Translations under genes and position numbers: made by a program | NCBI RefSeq assembly: GCF_900142065.1 | Contig: NZ_FSRJ01000002.1 | Location: forward strand, 310,001-374,000 | DNA from: Agromyces cerinus subsp. cerinus | GTDB lineage: Bacteria; Actinomycetota; Actinomycetes; Actinomycetales; Microbacteriaceae | Direction of reading: 5' to 3' | DNA: 64,000 bases | Notes under the pieces: generated by a model | Seen by the model: the letters and a program-made list of their open reading frames with translations, nothing else | What the model was told of the DNA's origin: nothing | Databases searched by the model: none | Part shown: one piece after another, positions 8,349-15,999 of the stretch | How positions within the stretch are numbered: the stretch's first letter is position 1 | Layout of the letters: each line of letters opens with the position of its first letter

Positions 8349-9065
8349 ATGACCGATGACCGGAACCCGCAGGACGCTTCATCGGAACCGACCGGCGCTT
8401 CGCCGCAGTCGGCGGTCGCGGCGGAGGCACCTCCGAAGACCGCGGGAGTGAGCCGCGCGATGCTCCTCTGGGTCGGTGCCGCGGTCGTGCTCCTCTCCTT
8501 CGTTGCGTCGTTCCTGGGGGCGACGCTCGCCCGTTCGGCCGATGCGAACGAGGCTGCGGCGACACCGTCGCCGACGACCGCCGAGATCGACGAGGCCGCC
8601 TATGAGGAGGCGATCGCCGAGATCCTCCCGGCCGGGTCCGCCGTGCGCGCGGGCTCAGGGGCGCCCGAGTCCGGCAAGGGCTACGACGGCGATGTCTACA
8701 TCGACATCACCACGGCCGACGTCTACCTGTTCACGGACGGCGACTGGCAGCTCGTCGGCAACATCCGGGTGTCGGCGGCGGAAAACCTCGCCGGAGCGCC
8801 GGGCGCGACCGGAGAGACCGGTGCCACCGGAGAGACCGGTGCGACCGGGGAGACGGGAGCTCCGGGCGAGACGGGTGCGCCCGGCACGCAGGTCGTGCTG
8901 GGCACGGGTGTTCCGGCCGCCGAGACCTGCACGGCCGACGGCGACGTCTTCATCGACACCGACACCCTGACGTTCTACGAGTGCACCGGCGGGGCGTGGG
9001 AGCTCTCCGGCACGACGGAGGCCACTGAACCGTCCCCGGAGGTGTCGCCGGCCCCCGAGGGCTGA
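8349..9065 (+). CDS. Membrane-anchored collagen-like protein
   Basis: A 238-residue protein with a disordered cytoplasmic head (about residues 1-36), one transmembrane segment (about 37-60) and an extracellular part. Two short similar modules (GYDGDVYIDITTADVYLFTDGDW at about 115-137 and ADGDVFIDTDTLTFYECTGGAW at about 197-218) flank a collagen-type Gly-X-Y stretch (GATGETGATGETGAPGETGAPG) at about 150-178. The Gly-X-Y stretch is coded by a near-perfect tandem nucleotide repeat at about 8796-8887, so its length may vary between strains. The two flanking modules look like repeats of one domain found around bacterial collagen segments. Surface exposure is likely; the role is unknown. Confidence 0.7.
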   Translation: MTDDRNPQDASSEPTGASPQSAVAAEAPPKTAGVSRAMLLWVGAAVVLLSFVASFLGATLARSADANEAAATPSPTTAEIDEAAYEEAIAEILPAGSAVRAGSGAPESGKGYDGDVYIDITTADVYLFTDGDWQLVGNIRVSAAENLAGAPGATGETGATGETGATGETGAPGETGAPGTQVVLGTGVPAAETCTADGDVFIDTDTLTFYECTGGAWELSGTTEATEPSPEVSPAPEG

Positions 9066-9067
9066 CC

Positions 9068-9103
9068 GTCCCGACACAGGGCGGATGCCCCGTGCGGGAC
9101 TTT
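9068..9103 (+). terminator. Hairpin terminator after the collagen-like gene
   Basis: GTCCCG at 9068-9073 pairs with CGGGAC at 9095-9100, with an inner stem of CAC/GTG and GGGC/GCCC, and TTT follows at 9101-9103. It begins three bases after the collagen-like gene stop. Confidence 0.55.
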
Positions 9104-9188
9104 CCCAGACGATTCCGGTATCGTGGCCGAGTCGGTTCTGGACACCGCGCTGTGCGCGGATGGGTTTGTGAGTCCAAAGGGCCGGTTT

Positions 9189-9204
9189 CGAGGCAAAGGC
9201 CTCG
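9189..9204 (+). other. Hairpin in the long leader of the DEAD-box helicase gene
   Basis: CGAGGC-AAAG-GCCTCG is a 6-base-pair hairpin about 110 bases before the helicase start. The non-coding stretch 9104-9311 is about 200 bases, long for this compact genome. Long structured leaders are known for cold-induced RNA helicase genes in other bacteria; whether this one is regulatory is inference. No other gene is seen in the stretch. Confidence 0.35.
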
Positions 9205-9311
9205 GATAGTCACCGTATGTGAACGGCCCCGGTCGACGATGCTCCGGGTTCTCAGTGTGCTGCGCCTGCAGTGGCGCTGCCATGTACATGAGTACAACCC
9301 AGGAAGTCACC

Positions 9312-11771
9312 ATGCCCAAGAACAAGAAGCCCCAAGGCGGCAGGCCCGCCAAGAACTTCGATCCCTCGTACGCGAAGGGCGGCTCGAAGGGCGGCCCGGC
9401 ACGCGCCGGATCGTCCAAGCCCGGTTCGCGCAGCGAAGGCCACCGCGGCTACCGCCCCGAGGCCGACGAGCCTCGCAAGGAGCGTTGGTCGCGCGACGAG
9501 CGCGTCGCCACGGGCCGCGCACCGCACCGCTCCGAGCGCGACGGCCGTGACGAGCGGGGCCCCCGCTCGTACGACCGCAACGACCGCCCGGCGCGTTCGT
9601 ACGACCGTGATGACCGTGCGCCGCGTTCGAACGATCGCAACGACCGCCCGGCGCGTTCGTACGACCGTGATGACCGTGCGCCGCGTTCGAACGATCGCAA
9701 CGACCGCGCACCTCGTTCCTTCGACCGCAACGACAGTGCGCCGCGTTCGTTCGACCGCAACGACCGGAACGACCGTCCTGCGCGTTCGTTCGATCGGGAT
9801 GACCGTGCGCCGCGTTCGAACGATCGCAACGACCGCGCCCCCCGTTCGTTCGACCGGAACGACCGGAACGATCGCCCTGCGCGTTCGTTCGACCGGAACG
9901 ACCGGAACGACCGGAACGACCGCCCTGCGCGTTCGTTCGATCGGGATGACCGTGCGCCGCGTTCGAACGATCGCAACGACCGCGCCCCCCGTTCGTTCGA
10001 CCGGAACGACCGGAACGACCGCCCTGCGCGTTCGTTCGACCGGAACGACCGGAACGACCGGAACGACCGCCCTGCACGTTCGTTCGACCGTGACGACCGT
10101 GCTCCCCGTTCGTTCGACCGGAACGACCGTCCGGCGCGTTCGTTCGACCGGAACGACCGTCCGGCGCGTTCGTTCGACCGGAACGACCGTCCGGCGCGTT
10201 CGTTCGACCGGAACGACCGCCCGGCGCGTTCGTTCGACCGCCCCGACCGTCCGGCCCGTTCCTACGACCGTGACGACCGTGCCCCTCGCCGCGACGTCGA
10301 CCGCCCCGGCTTCAAGGAGTCGGGCCGCCGCGACTCGAGCTTCTACCCGGCCAAGGAGCAGGGCAACCGCTTCGCGCCGAACGACGACGTCGTGCTCGAG
10401 CGCCTCGAGGCCCAGGCCATCCAGGCGACCGATGCCGACGGCGTGAGCTTCGCCGACCTCGGCCTCGGCGGCAACGTCGTGAGCGCGCTCAAGCAGCTCG
10501 GCGCCGAGTCGCCGTTCCCGATCCAGGCCGCGACCATCCCGGTCGTGCTCGAGGGTCGCGACGTGCTCGGCCGCGGCAAGACCGGCTCGGGCAAGACCAT
10601 CGCCTTCGGCGCCCCGACCGTCGAGCGCCTCATGAAGCTCTGGGCCGAGTCCGGCAAGGCCGGCGGCAAGCGCCAGATGGGCCGCAAGCCCCGCGCGCTC
10701 ATCCTCGCGCCGACCCGCGAGCTCGCCCTGCAGATCGACCGCACGGTGCAGCCCATCGCGCAGAGCGTCGGCCTCTTCACCACGCAGATCTACGGCGGCG
10801 TGCCGCAGCAGCGTCAGGTCGGTGCGCTCCAGCGCGGCGTCGACATCGTGATCGGCACCCCCGGCCGCATCGAAGACCTCATCGAGCAGCGTCGACTCGA
10901 CCTCTCCGAGGTCGTCATCACGGTGCTCGACGAGGCCGACCACATGTGCGACCTCGGCTTCCTCGAGCCGGTGCAGCGCATCATCCGTCACACCGCGAAC
11001 GGCGGCCAGAAGCTCCTCTTCTCGGCCACCCTCGACAAGGGCGTCGCGGCGCTCGTCGACGAGTTCCTCGTCGACCCGGCCGTGCACGAGGTCGCCGGTG
11101 AAGACCAGGCCTCGTCGACGATCGAGCACCGCGTGTTCGTCATCGGCAACCACGAGAAGCGCGACATCGTCGCCGAGCTCGCGAACCGCGAGGGCAAGAC
11201 GCTCGTCTTCTCCCGCACCCGCGCGTTCGCCGAAGACCTCACCGAGCACCTCGAGGACTACGGCATCCGTGCCGTCGCCCTGCACGGCGACCTGAACCAG
11301 TCGCGCCGTACGCGCAACCTCCAGCAGCTCACGAGCGGCCGGGTCAACGTGCTGGTGGCGACGGATGTCGCGGCACGCGGCATCCACGTCGACGACATCG
11401 ACCTCGTCATCCAGGCCGACGCACCCGACGAGTACAAGACCTACCTCCACCGCTCGGGCCGTACCGGCCGCGCGGGCAAGACCGGTCAGGTCGTCACGCT
11501 CATCCCGCGCAACCGCCAGCGCCGCATGGTCGAGCTGCTCGACCGGGCCGAGATCGACGTCGACTTCGTCGACATGCGTCTCGGCGACGACTTCGCCGGC
11601 GAACTCGAGCGCGGCGCCGCCGCGGTCGAGGCCGATGCCGCGGTCGAGACGCTCGACGCCGTTGAGGCGATCATCGAGATCGATGACGTCGTCGAGATCA
11701 TCGAGGTCGAGGAGGCCATCGAGATCGTCGAGACCGAGTCGGCCGCGGCCGATGAGGAACTCGCCGGCTGA
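9312..11771 (+). CDS. DEAD-box ATP-dependent RNA helicase with repeat-rich N-terminal tail
   Basis: An 819-residue RNA helicase. After a basic start (MPKNKKPQGGRPAKNFDPSY) there is a long low-complexity tail, about residues 85-325, built from about 22 units of the type R-P/A-A/P-R-S-F-D-R-N-D-R. The motor follows: Q-motif region (FPIQAATIPV), motif I RGKTGSGKT near residue 420, PTREL, TPGR, DEAD in TVLDEADHM, SAT in LLFSATLDK, and the C-terminal lobe with VLVATDVAARGIHVDD and HRSGRTGRAG. An acidic tail (VEIIEVEEAIEIVE) ends the protein. The ATG at 9312 has AGGAAG five bases upstream. In family members such tails bind RNA and can drive condensates; an N-terminal placement is less usual. Role likely in ribosome assembly or mRNA turnover (inference). 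Confidence 0.92.
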   Translation: MPKNKKPQGGRPAKNFDPSYAKGGSKGGPARAGSSKPGSRSEGHRGYRPEADEPRKERWSRDERVATGRAPHRSERDGRDERGPRSYDRNDRPARSYDRDDRAPRSNDRNDRPARSYDRDDRAPRSNDRNDRAPRSFDRNDSAPRSFDRNDRNDRPARSFDRDDRAPRSNDRNDRAPRSFDRNDRNDRPARSFDRNDRNDRNDRPARSFDRDDRAPRSNDRNDRAPRSFDRNDRNDRPARSFDRNDRNDRNDRPARSFDRDDRAPRSFDRNDRPARSFDRNDRPARSFDRNDRPARSFDRNDRPARSFDRPDRPARSYDRDDRAPRRDVDRPGFKESGRRDSSFYPAKEQGNRFAPNDDVVLERLEAQAIQATDADGVSFADLGLGGNVVSALKQLGAESPFPIQAATIPVVLEGRDVLGRGKTGSGKTIAFGAPTVERLMKLWAESGKAGGKRQMGRKPRALILAPTRELALQIDRTVQPIAQSVGLFTTQIYGGVPQQRQVGALQRGVDIVIGTPGRIEDLIEQRRLDLSEVVITVLDEADHMCDLGFLEPVQRIIRHTANGGQKLLFSATLDKGVAALVDEFLVDPAVHEVAGEDQASSTIEHRVFVIGNHEKRDIVAELANREGKTLVFSRTRAFAEDLTEHLEDYGIRAVALHGDLNQSRRTRNLQQLTSGRVNVLVATDVAARGIHVDDIDLVIQADAPDEYKTYLHRSGRTGRAGKTGQVVTLIPRNRQRRMVELLDRAEIDVDFVDMRLGDDFAGELERGAAAVEADAAVETLDAVEAIIEIDDVVEIIEVEEAIEIVETESAAADEELAG
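9777..10070 (+). repeat. 147-base tandem duplication inside the helicase gene
   Basis: The segment 9777-9923 is followed directly by a nearly identical copy at 9924-10070. Each encodes four repeat units of the N-terminal tail (49 residues). Shorter 9-base (CGGAACGAC type) and 30- to 36-base units repeat around it from about 9565 to 10290. The unit is a multiple of three, so copy changes keep the frame. Confidence 0.85.
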
Positions 11772-11791
11772 ACTCGCACGAATTGAACGAC

Positions 11792-11825
11792 CGAAGGCCC
11801 GTGTCCAGGTGGACGCGGGCCTTCG
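11792..11825 (+). terminator. Strong hairpin terminator after the helicase gene
   Basis: A 15-base-pair stem with one G-U pair (left arm CGAAGGCCCGTGTCC, right arm GGACGCGGGCCTTCG) and a 4-base loop AGGT, 20 bases after the helicase stop. Confidence 0.85.
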
Positions 11826-11881
11826 TCGTCACCCGGGACATCCCTGAATCGCAGAGCCCGAGAGGCCACTAGGCTCGCGCC

Positions 11882-12964
11882 ATGCGTCTCATCACCGGCG
11901 GTGTCGCCGCCGCTGCCCTCGTCCTGCTCCTGAGTGGCTGCGTGGCGTCCGCGCCGACACCGACGGAGACGCCGATCGCGGCGCCGACGCCCGTGGAGAC
12001 GGCGCCGGCCGGGGCGTTGACCTGCGATGACCTCGCGTCGTCCGACCTCGTGGCTGCAGCGCTGACCGGTGTCGACGGCGCGACGCCGGAACTCGTCGAA
12101 GCCTGGTGGCCGCGTGCCGGTCTCGGAGAGATGGCCGTCACCGCTGCGGGCGGGCTCGACTGCTCGTGGCGGGCGGGGGCGGCGGTGAACCCCGACGAGT
12201 ACGGGGCGACCGACGGGCGGTACCTCCGGGTCGAGGTGCTGCCGGGCGGCGGCCCCCTGTGGCAGCCGTACCTCATGGGCGACGGGCCTGCGCAGGACAC
12301 CGACCACCGGGATGTCGGCGGCGCTCCCGGTCTCGCGACGTGCGGCGACCCCGGATGCCGTGTCTCGGTGCCGGTCGGCGACACCTGGATCCAGGTGAAC
12401 CTGACGCCCGACGGGTGGAACGCCGACCAGTCGGTGTTCGCCGGAATGGACGCTCGGGCGGTGCTCGACGGGGTGGTCGCCGTCGCGGCATCCGCGGTCG
12501 AGGCGGTGGATGCCGCGGGCCCGACGGGGCTCGGCACTGCGAGCCCGACTGAGCAGGTCGACTGCGAGTCCGTGCTGCCCGCTGCCGAGATCGAGACCAT
12601 CGACGGCACCCTGGCCGAGTGGAGCACGACGGGCGCCACGCTCCCCGAGCAGGTCTGGTTCGACGACGCGGCCCGCCACCTCGCCGGGTTCGTCGGATGT
12701 CGGGGCCCCGGCGCTGCGCCGACCCTCGAGATCGGTCCCGGAGCGGCTGCCCTCGTCGCCGAACTCGCGGCGCGAGCCGACGGCGCCGCACTGCTCGCGC
12801 CGGTCCCGCTCGCCGGCATGGTCAGCGGGGATGTCGCGGTGACCGACTGCACTGACGGCGCCAAGTACTGCACCCTGGTCTTCTCGCACGACGGCGCCGG
12901 GTACTCGATCGGCGCCGCCGCCGACGCGACGGTGCGGTACGCCGAGCTCGTACTCGCCGGCTGA
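11882..12964 (+). CDS. Secreted lipoprotein of unknown function
   Basis: A 360-residue protein with a clear lipoprotein signal: a short basic start, a hydrophobic stretch and the lipobox LLSGC, with the modified cysteine at residue 20. A Pro/Thr-rich linker follows (SAPTPTETPIAAPTPVETAP). The mature part has several cysteines (for example TCDDL, LDCSWR, GDPGCRV, VDCESV, VGCRGPG, TDCTDGAKYCTLV), suggesting disulfides, and two similarly organised halves. I recognise no enzyme motif. It stands alone behind the helicase terminator. Confidence 0.7.
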   Translation: MRLITGGVAAAALVLLLSGCVASAPTPTETPIAAPTPVETAPAGALTCDDLASSDLVAAALTGVDGATPELVEAWWPRAGLGEMAVTAAGGLDCSWRAGAAVNPDEYGATDGRYLRVEVLPGGGPLWQPYLMGDGPAQDTDHRDVGGAPGLATCGDPGCRVSVPVGDTWIQVNLTPDGWNADQSVFAGMDARAVLDGVVAVAASAVEAVDAAGPTGLGTASPTEQVDCESVLPAAEIETIDGTLAEWSTTGATLPEQVWFDDAARHLAGFVGCRGPGAAPTLEIGPGAAALVAELAARADGAALLAPVPLAGMVSGDVAVTDCTDGAKYCTLVFSHDGAGYSIGAAADATVRYAELVLAG

Positions 12965-13033
12965 GTCGCCGAGCCGGTGCTCGCCGACTGAGGCGCGGTG
13001 GCGCGACGAGTGGCGGGCGGGGCATCCGTTTGC

Positions 13034-13063
13034 CATACTTACTTCCTGAACGTTCGGTCGGGA
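13034..13063 (+). promoter_or_regulatory. paaJ promoter with PaaR-type operator
   Basis: A -10-like CATACT at 13034-13039 is followed directly by a 24-base site (13040-13063) with core CTGAACGTTCGGTCG. The core matches the operator at 24095-24118 in nearly every position and has the same placement relative to a -10 box. Binding by the TetR protein encoded at 21544-22182 would block transcription of paaJFHZ (inference). Confidence 0.7.
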
Positions 13064-13101
13064 ATTGCGGCCGCGGATGACAGTGCAGTCAGGAGTGGAC
13101 C

Positions 13102-14298
13102 ATGGCGGAGGCCTATCTCGTCGGCGGCGTGCGAACGCCCGTCGGCCGCTACGGCGGAGCCCTCGCCGGCGTTCGGCCCGATGATCTCGCGGCGCTCGTC
13201 GTCGGCGAACTCGTGCGTCGCACCCGACTCGACCAGGCCGGTGAGCTCGGCGCGATCGACGAGGTGATCCTCGGCGGCGCGAACCAGGCCGGGGAGGACA
13301 ACCGCAACGTCGCCCGCATGTCGGTGCTGCTCGCGGGCCTGCCCGACGAGGTGCCCGGCATCACGGTCAACCGGCTCTGCGCCTCGGGCATGTCGGCGAT
13401 CACGATGGCCGCGCAGGCGATCCGGGCGGGCGACTCCGACCTCATCATCGCCGGCGGCGTCGAATCGATGACCCGTGCCCCGTGGGTGCAGGCCAAGCCC
13501 GATCGTGCATGGGCCAAGCCCGGCGCGGCCTACGACACCTCGATCGGCTGGCGCTTCCCGAACCCCAAGCTCGTCGCCCGCGACAAGGCGACCTTCTCGA
13601 TGCCCGAGACGGCCGAAGAGGTCGCCCGCATCGACGGCATCACCCGCGAGGAGGCCGACGCCTTCGCGCTCCGATCCCAGCAGCGCGCCGCGGCGGCGAT
13701 CGCCGCGGGCCGCTTCGAGGCCGAGATCGTCGGGGTGCCGACGCACCGCGGCGAGGTGCTCGTCGACGAGGGGCCCCGCCCCGAGACCACGCTCGAGGCG
13801 CTCGCCGGGCTGCGCCCGGTGGTGCACGGCGGATCGGTCGTCACCGCCGGCAACTCGAGCGCCCTGAACGACGGCGCCTCGGCGATCCTCGTCGCGAGCG
13901 CCGCGGCCGTCGAGCGCTACGGGCTCACGCCGCGCGCCCGGGTCGTCGTCGGCTCGTCGGCCGGGCTGCCGCCCGAGATCATGGGCCTCGGCCCGGTGCC
14001 CGCGACCGAGAAGGCCCTCGAACGCTCGGGCATCGACCTCGACGACATCGGCTCGGTGGAGCTCAACGAGGCCTTCGCGACCCAGTCGATCGCGTCGATG
14101 CGCCGCCTCGGTCTCGACCCCGAGCGCGTGAACGCCGACGGGGGAGCGATCGCCCTGGGGCATCCGCTCGGCTCATCGGGCTCGCGACTCGTGGTGACGC
14201 TGCTCGGCCGCATGGAGCGCGAGCAGTCGCGCTACGGACTCGCCACCATGTGCGTCGGCGTCGGACAGGGCAGCGCGCTCATCGTGGAGCGCGTCTGA
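13102..14298 (+). CDS. paaJ: 3-oxoadipyl-CoA / 3-oxo-5,6-didehydrosuberyl-CoA thiolase
   Basis: A 398-residue thiolase, a usual length for the family. The nucleophile cysteine is in VNRLCASGMS near residue 93, and the C-terminal catalytic signatures are GGAIALGHPLGSSGSR (histidine) and TMCVGVGQGSAL (cysteine). The stretches GGANQAGEDNRNVARM and YDTSIGWRFPNPKL are characteristic of the PaaJ/PcaF subgroup, which releases acetyl-CoA or succinyl-CoA from the phenylacetate ring-cleavage products. The ATG at 13102 has AGGAG six bases upstream. It is the first gene of a tight operon with paaF, paaH and paaZ. A role in the protocatechuate pathway (PcaF) is the alternative, but the neighbours argue for paa. 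Confidence 0.9.
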   Translation: MAEAYLVGGVRTPVGRYGGALAGVRPDDLAALVVGELVRRTRLDQAGELGAIDEVILGGANQAGEDNRNVARMSVLLAGLPDEVPGITVNRLCASGMSAITMAAQAIRAGDSDLIIAGGVESMTRAPWVQAKPDRAWAKPGAAYDTSIGWRFPNPKLVARDKATFSMPETAEEVARIDGITREEADAFALRSQQRAAAAIAAGRFEAEIVGVPTHRGEVLVDEGPRPETTLEALAGLRPVVHGGSVVTAGNSSALNDGASAILVASAAAVERYGLTPRARVVVGSSAGLPPEIMGLGPVPATEKALERSGIDLDDIGSVELNEAFATQSIASMRRLGLDPERVNADGGAIALGHPLGSSGSRLVVTLLGRMEREQSRYGLATMCVGVGQGSALIVERV

Positions 14299-15122
14299 TG
14301 GGGGACGATGTGCGCCCTGAGCCTGGGGCCACGGCGGCCGTGCCGTTGGGGAGCGAAGGGAGCCGCGCTTCGACAGGCTCAGCGAGCAGCAGTCCGCTCC
14401 TCGTCGAGCGCCGCGACGACCGGGTGATCGCCACGCTCAACCGGCCTGAGAAGCGCAACGCCATCGATCAGGCCACGATCGACGCGCTGCACCTGCTGTG
14501 CGCCGAGCTCGAGGCGATCCCGCGCACCCTCATCCTCGCGGGCGCCGGCGGCGTCTTCGCCTCGGGCGCCGACATCGCCGAGCTTCGCGAACGGCGAGCG
14601 GATGACGCGCGCGCCGGCATCAACGCGAACGCCTTCGTGCGCCTCGCGCTGCTGCCGATGCCCGTGATCGCCGCCCTCGACGGGTACGCGCTCGGCGGCG
14701 GCGCGGAGCTCGCGTACGCGGCCGACATCCGCATCGCGACGCCTGCGCTGAAGATCGGCAACCCCGAGACGGGCCTCGGCATCATCGCGGCCGCCGGCGC
14801 GAGCTGGCGCCTCAAGGAGATCGTCGGCGACGCCCGTGCGATCGAGCTGCTGCTCACGGGGCGCACGGTCACCGCGGCCGAGGCGCTCGAGATCGGGCTC
14901 GTCAGCGAACTGCACCCCGCCGACGAGCTGCTCGCCGCCGCGCACGTGATCGCCGATCGCATCGCCCGCAACGACCGTGCGGCGACGATCGCGACGAAGC
15001 GGGTGTTCCGCGCACCGCGCGACGCGCACCCCGCCGTCGACCTCGAGGAGCAGGCCGTGCTCTTCGAGAGCCCCGAGAAGTTCCGCCGCATGACCGAGTT
15101 CCTCGAGAGGAAGCAGAAGTGA
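14298..15122 (+). CDS. paaF: Enoyl-CoA hydratase (2,3-dehydroadipyl-CoA hydratase)
   Basis: A 274-residue crotonase. The core starts near residue 33 (LLVERRDDRVIATLNRPEKRNAI). The oxyanion-hole motif ASGADIAEL and both hydratase glutamates are present, one in LGGGAELAY and one in NPETGLGI, so true hydration is expected, unlike the paaG product. The ATG overlaps the paaJ stop (TGATG) and the 3' end overlaps paaH (GTGA). The first about 32 residues are an extra Gly/Ala/Ser-rich segment coded by a REP-like palindrome (about 14308-14390), absent from typical family members. A later start inside that segment is possible but I see no good ribosome site for one. Confidence 0.88.
   Translation: MGDDVRPEPGATAAVPLGSEGSRASTGSASSSPLLVERRDDRVIATLNRPEKRNAIDQATIDALHLLCAELEAIPRTLILAGAGGVFASGADIAELRERRADDARAGINANAFVRLALLPMPVIAALDGYALGGGAELAYAADIRIATPALKIGNPETGLGIIAAAGASWRLKEIVGDARAIELLLTGRTVTAAEALEIGLVSELHPADELLAAAHVIADRIARNDRAATIATKRVFRAPRDAHPAVDLEEQAVLFESPEKFRRMTEFLERKQK
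14308..14390. repeat. REP-like palindrome inside the 5' end of paaF
   Basis: A CCCTGAGCCTG-type half at about 14311-14321 and the opposite half GCTTCGACAGGCTCAGCG at 14367-14384 flank about 45 bases. The same halves occur in intergenic REP-like clusters at 22211-22262, 57733-57892 and 63828-63866. Here the element is read through in frame and codes for the N-terminal extension of PaaF. Confidence 0.7.
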
Positions 15123-15988
15123 ACGAGACCGACACCGGGGCTCCGGCCGACGTCGGCGTGCTCGGCGGCGGGCGCATGGGCGCCGGCATCGCGCACGCCT
15201 TCCTGCTCGCCGGCTCGCGCGTCACCGTGGTCGAACGCGACGCCGCGGCCGCTACGGCGGCCTCGACCCGGGTGCTCGACTCCGTCGCGGCATCCGTCGC
15301 GCGCGGCACCGCCGACGACGACGAGGCGGCGATCGCCGCTCGCTTCGCCACCTCGACCGACGTCGCCGACTTCGCCCGCTGCGACCTCGTCGTCGAGGCG
15401 GTGCCCGAAGACCTCGAGCTGAAGATCGACGCCCTCACCCGCGTCGAAGCCGTGCTCGCGCCGGGCGCAGCACTCGCGTCGAACACCTCGTCGATCTCGA
15501 TCGACCAGCTCGCGGCACTGCTCGAGCGCCCGTCGCGGTTCCTCGGCACGCACTTCTTCAACCCCGTGCCCGCGTCGACGCTCGTCGAGATCGTGCGCGG
15601 CGACGCGACCGAGGGGCCGCTCGTCGAGCAGGCCCGCAGTTGGGTGCGCGCGATCGGCAAGACCCCGATCGTCGTCGCGGATGCCCCGGGGTTCGCCTCC
15701 TCGCGACTCGGCGTCATGCTCGGGCTCGAGGCGATCCGCATGCTCGAAGAGGGCGTCGCCTCCGCCGAGGACATCGACGCCGCGATGGCCCTCGGCTACA
15801 AGCATCCCGTCGGCCCGCTGCGCCTGACCGACATCGTCGGCCTCGACGTGCGACTCGGCATCGCCGAGTACCTCTCCTCGACGCTCGGCGAGCGCTTCGC
15901 CCCGCCCGCGCTGCTGCGCCGCATGGTCGCCGAGGGCAAGCTCGGCCGCAAGACCGGCGAGGGCTTCTACCTCTGGGACGCCCCGTGA
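15119..15988 (+). CDS. paaH: 3-hydroxyadipyl-CoA dehydrogenase
   Basis: A 289-residue 3-hydroxyacyl-CoA dehydrogenase of the single-domain (not fused) type. The Rossmann NAD-binding motif is GVLGGGRMGAGIAHAFLLAG at about residues 11-30. The segment VVEAVPEDLELK, the catalytic-region motif GTHFFNPVP (histidine) and the C-terminal domain motif GYKHPVGPLRLTDIVGLD are all present. The GTG at 15119 overlaps the paaF stop. It oxidises the 3-hydroxy-CoA product of PaaF before thiolysis by PaaJ. Confidence 0.9.
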   Translation: MNETDTGAPADVGVLGGGRMGAGIAHAFLLAGSRVTVVERDAAAATAASTRVLDSVAASVARGTADDDEAAIAARFATSTDVADFARCDLVVEAVPEDLELKIDALTRVEAVLAPGAALASNTSSISIDQLAALLERPSRFLGTHFFNPVPASTLVEIVRGDATEGPLVEQARSWVRAIGKTPIVVADAPGFASSRLGVMLGLEAIRMLEEGVASAEDIDAAMALGYKHPVGPLRLTDIVGLDVRLGIAEYLSSTLGERFAPPALLRRMVAEGKLGRKTGEGFYLWDAP

Positions 15989-15999
15989 AAGGAACACCC

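Noticed and set aside
9565..10290. Regular repeats that resemble a CRISPR array.
   Set aside because: There are no unique spacers, units vary in length in multiples of three and the frame encodes the helicase tail; no cas genes are present.
9252..11450. A 732-residue minus-strand frame opposite the DEAD-box helicase gene.
   Set aside because: It mirrors the repeat-rich helicase, has Val/Arg/Glu composition typical of antisense reading of GC-rich genes and has no domain.
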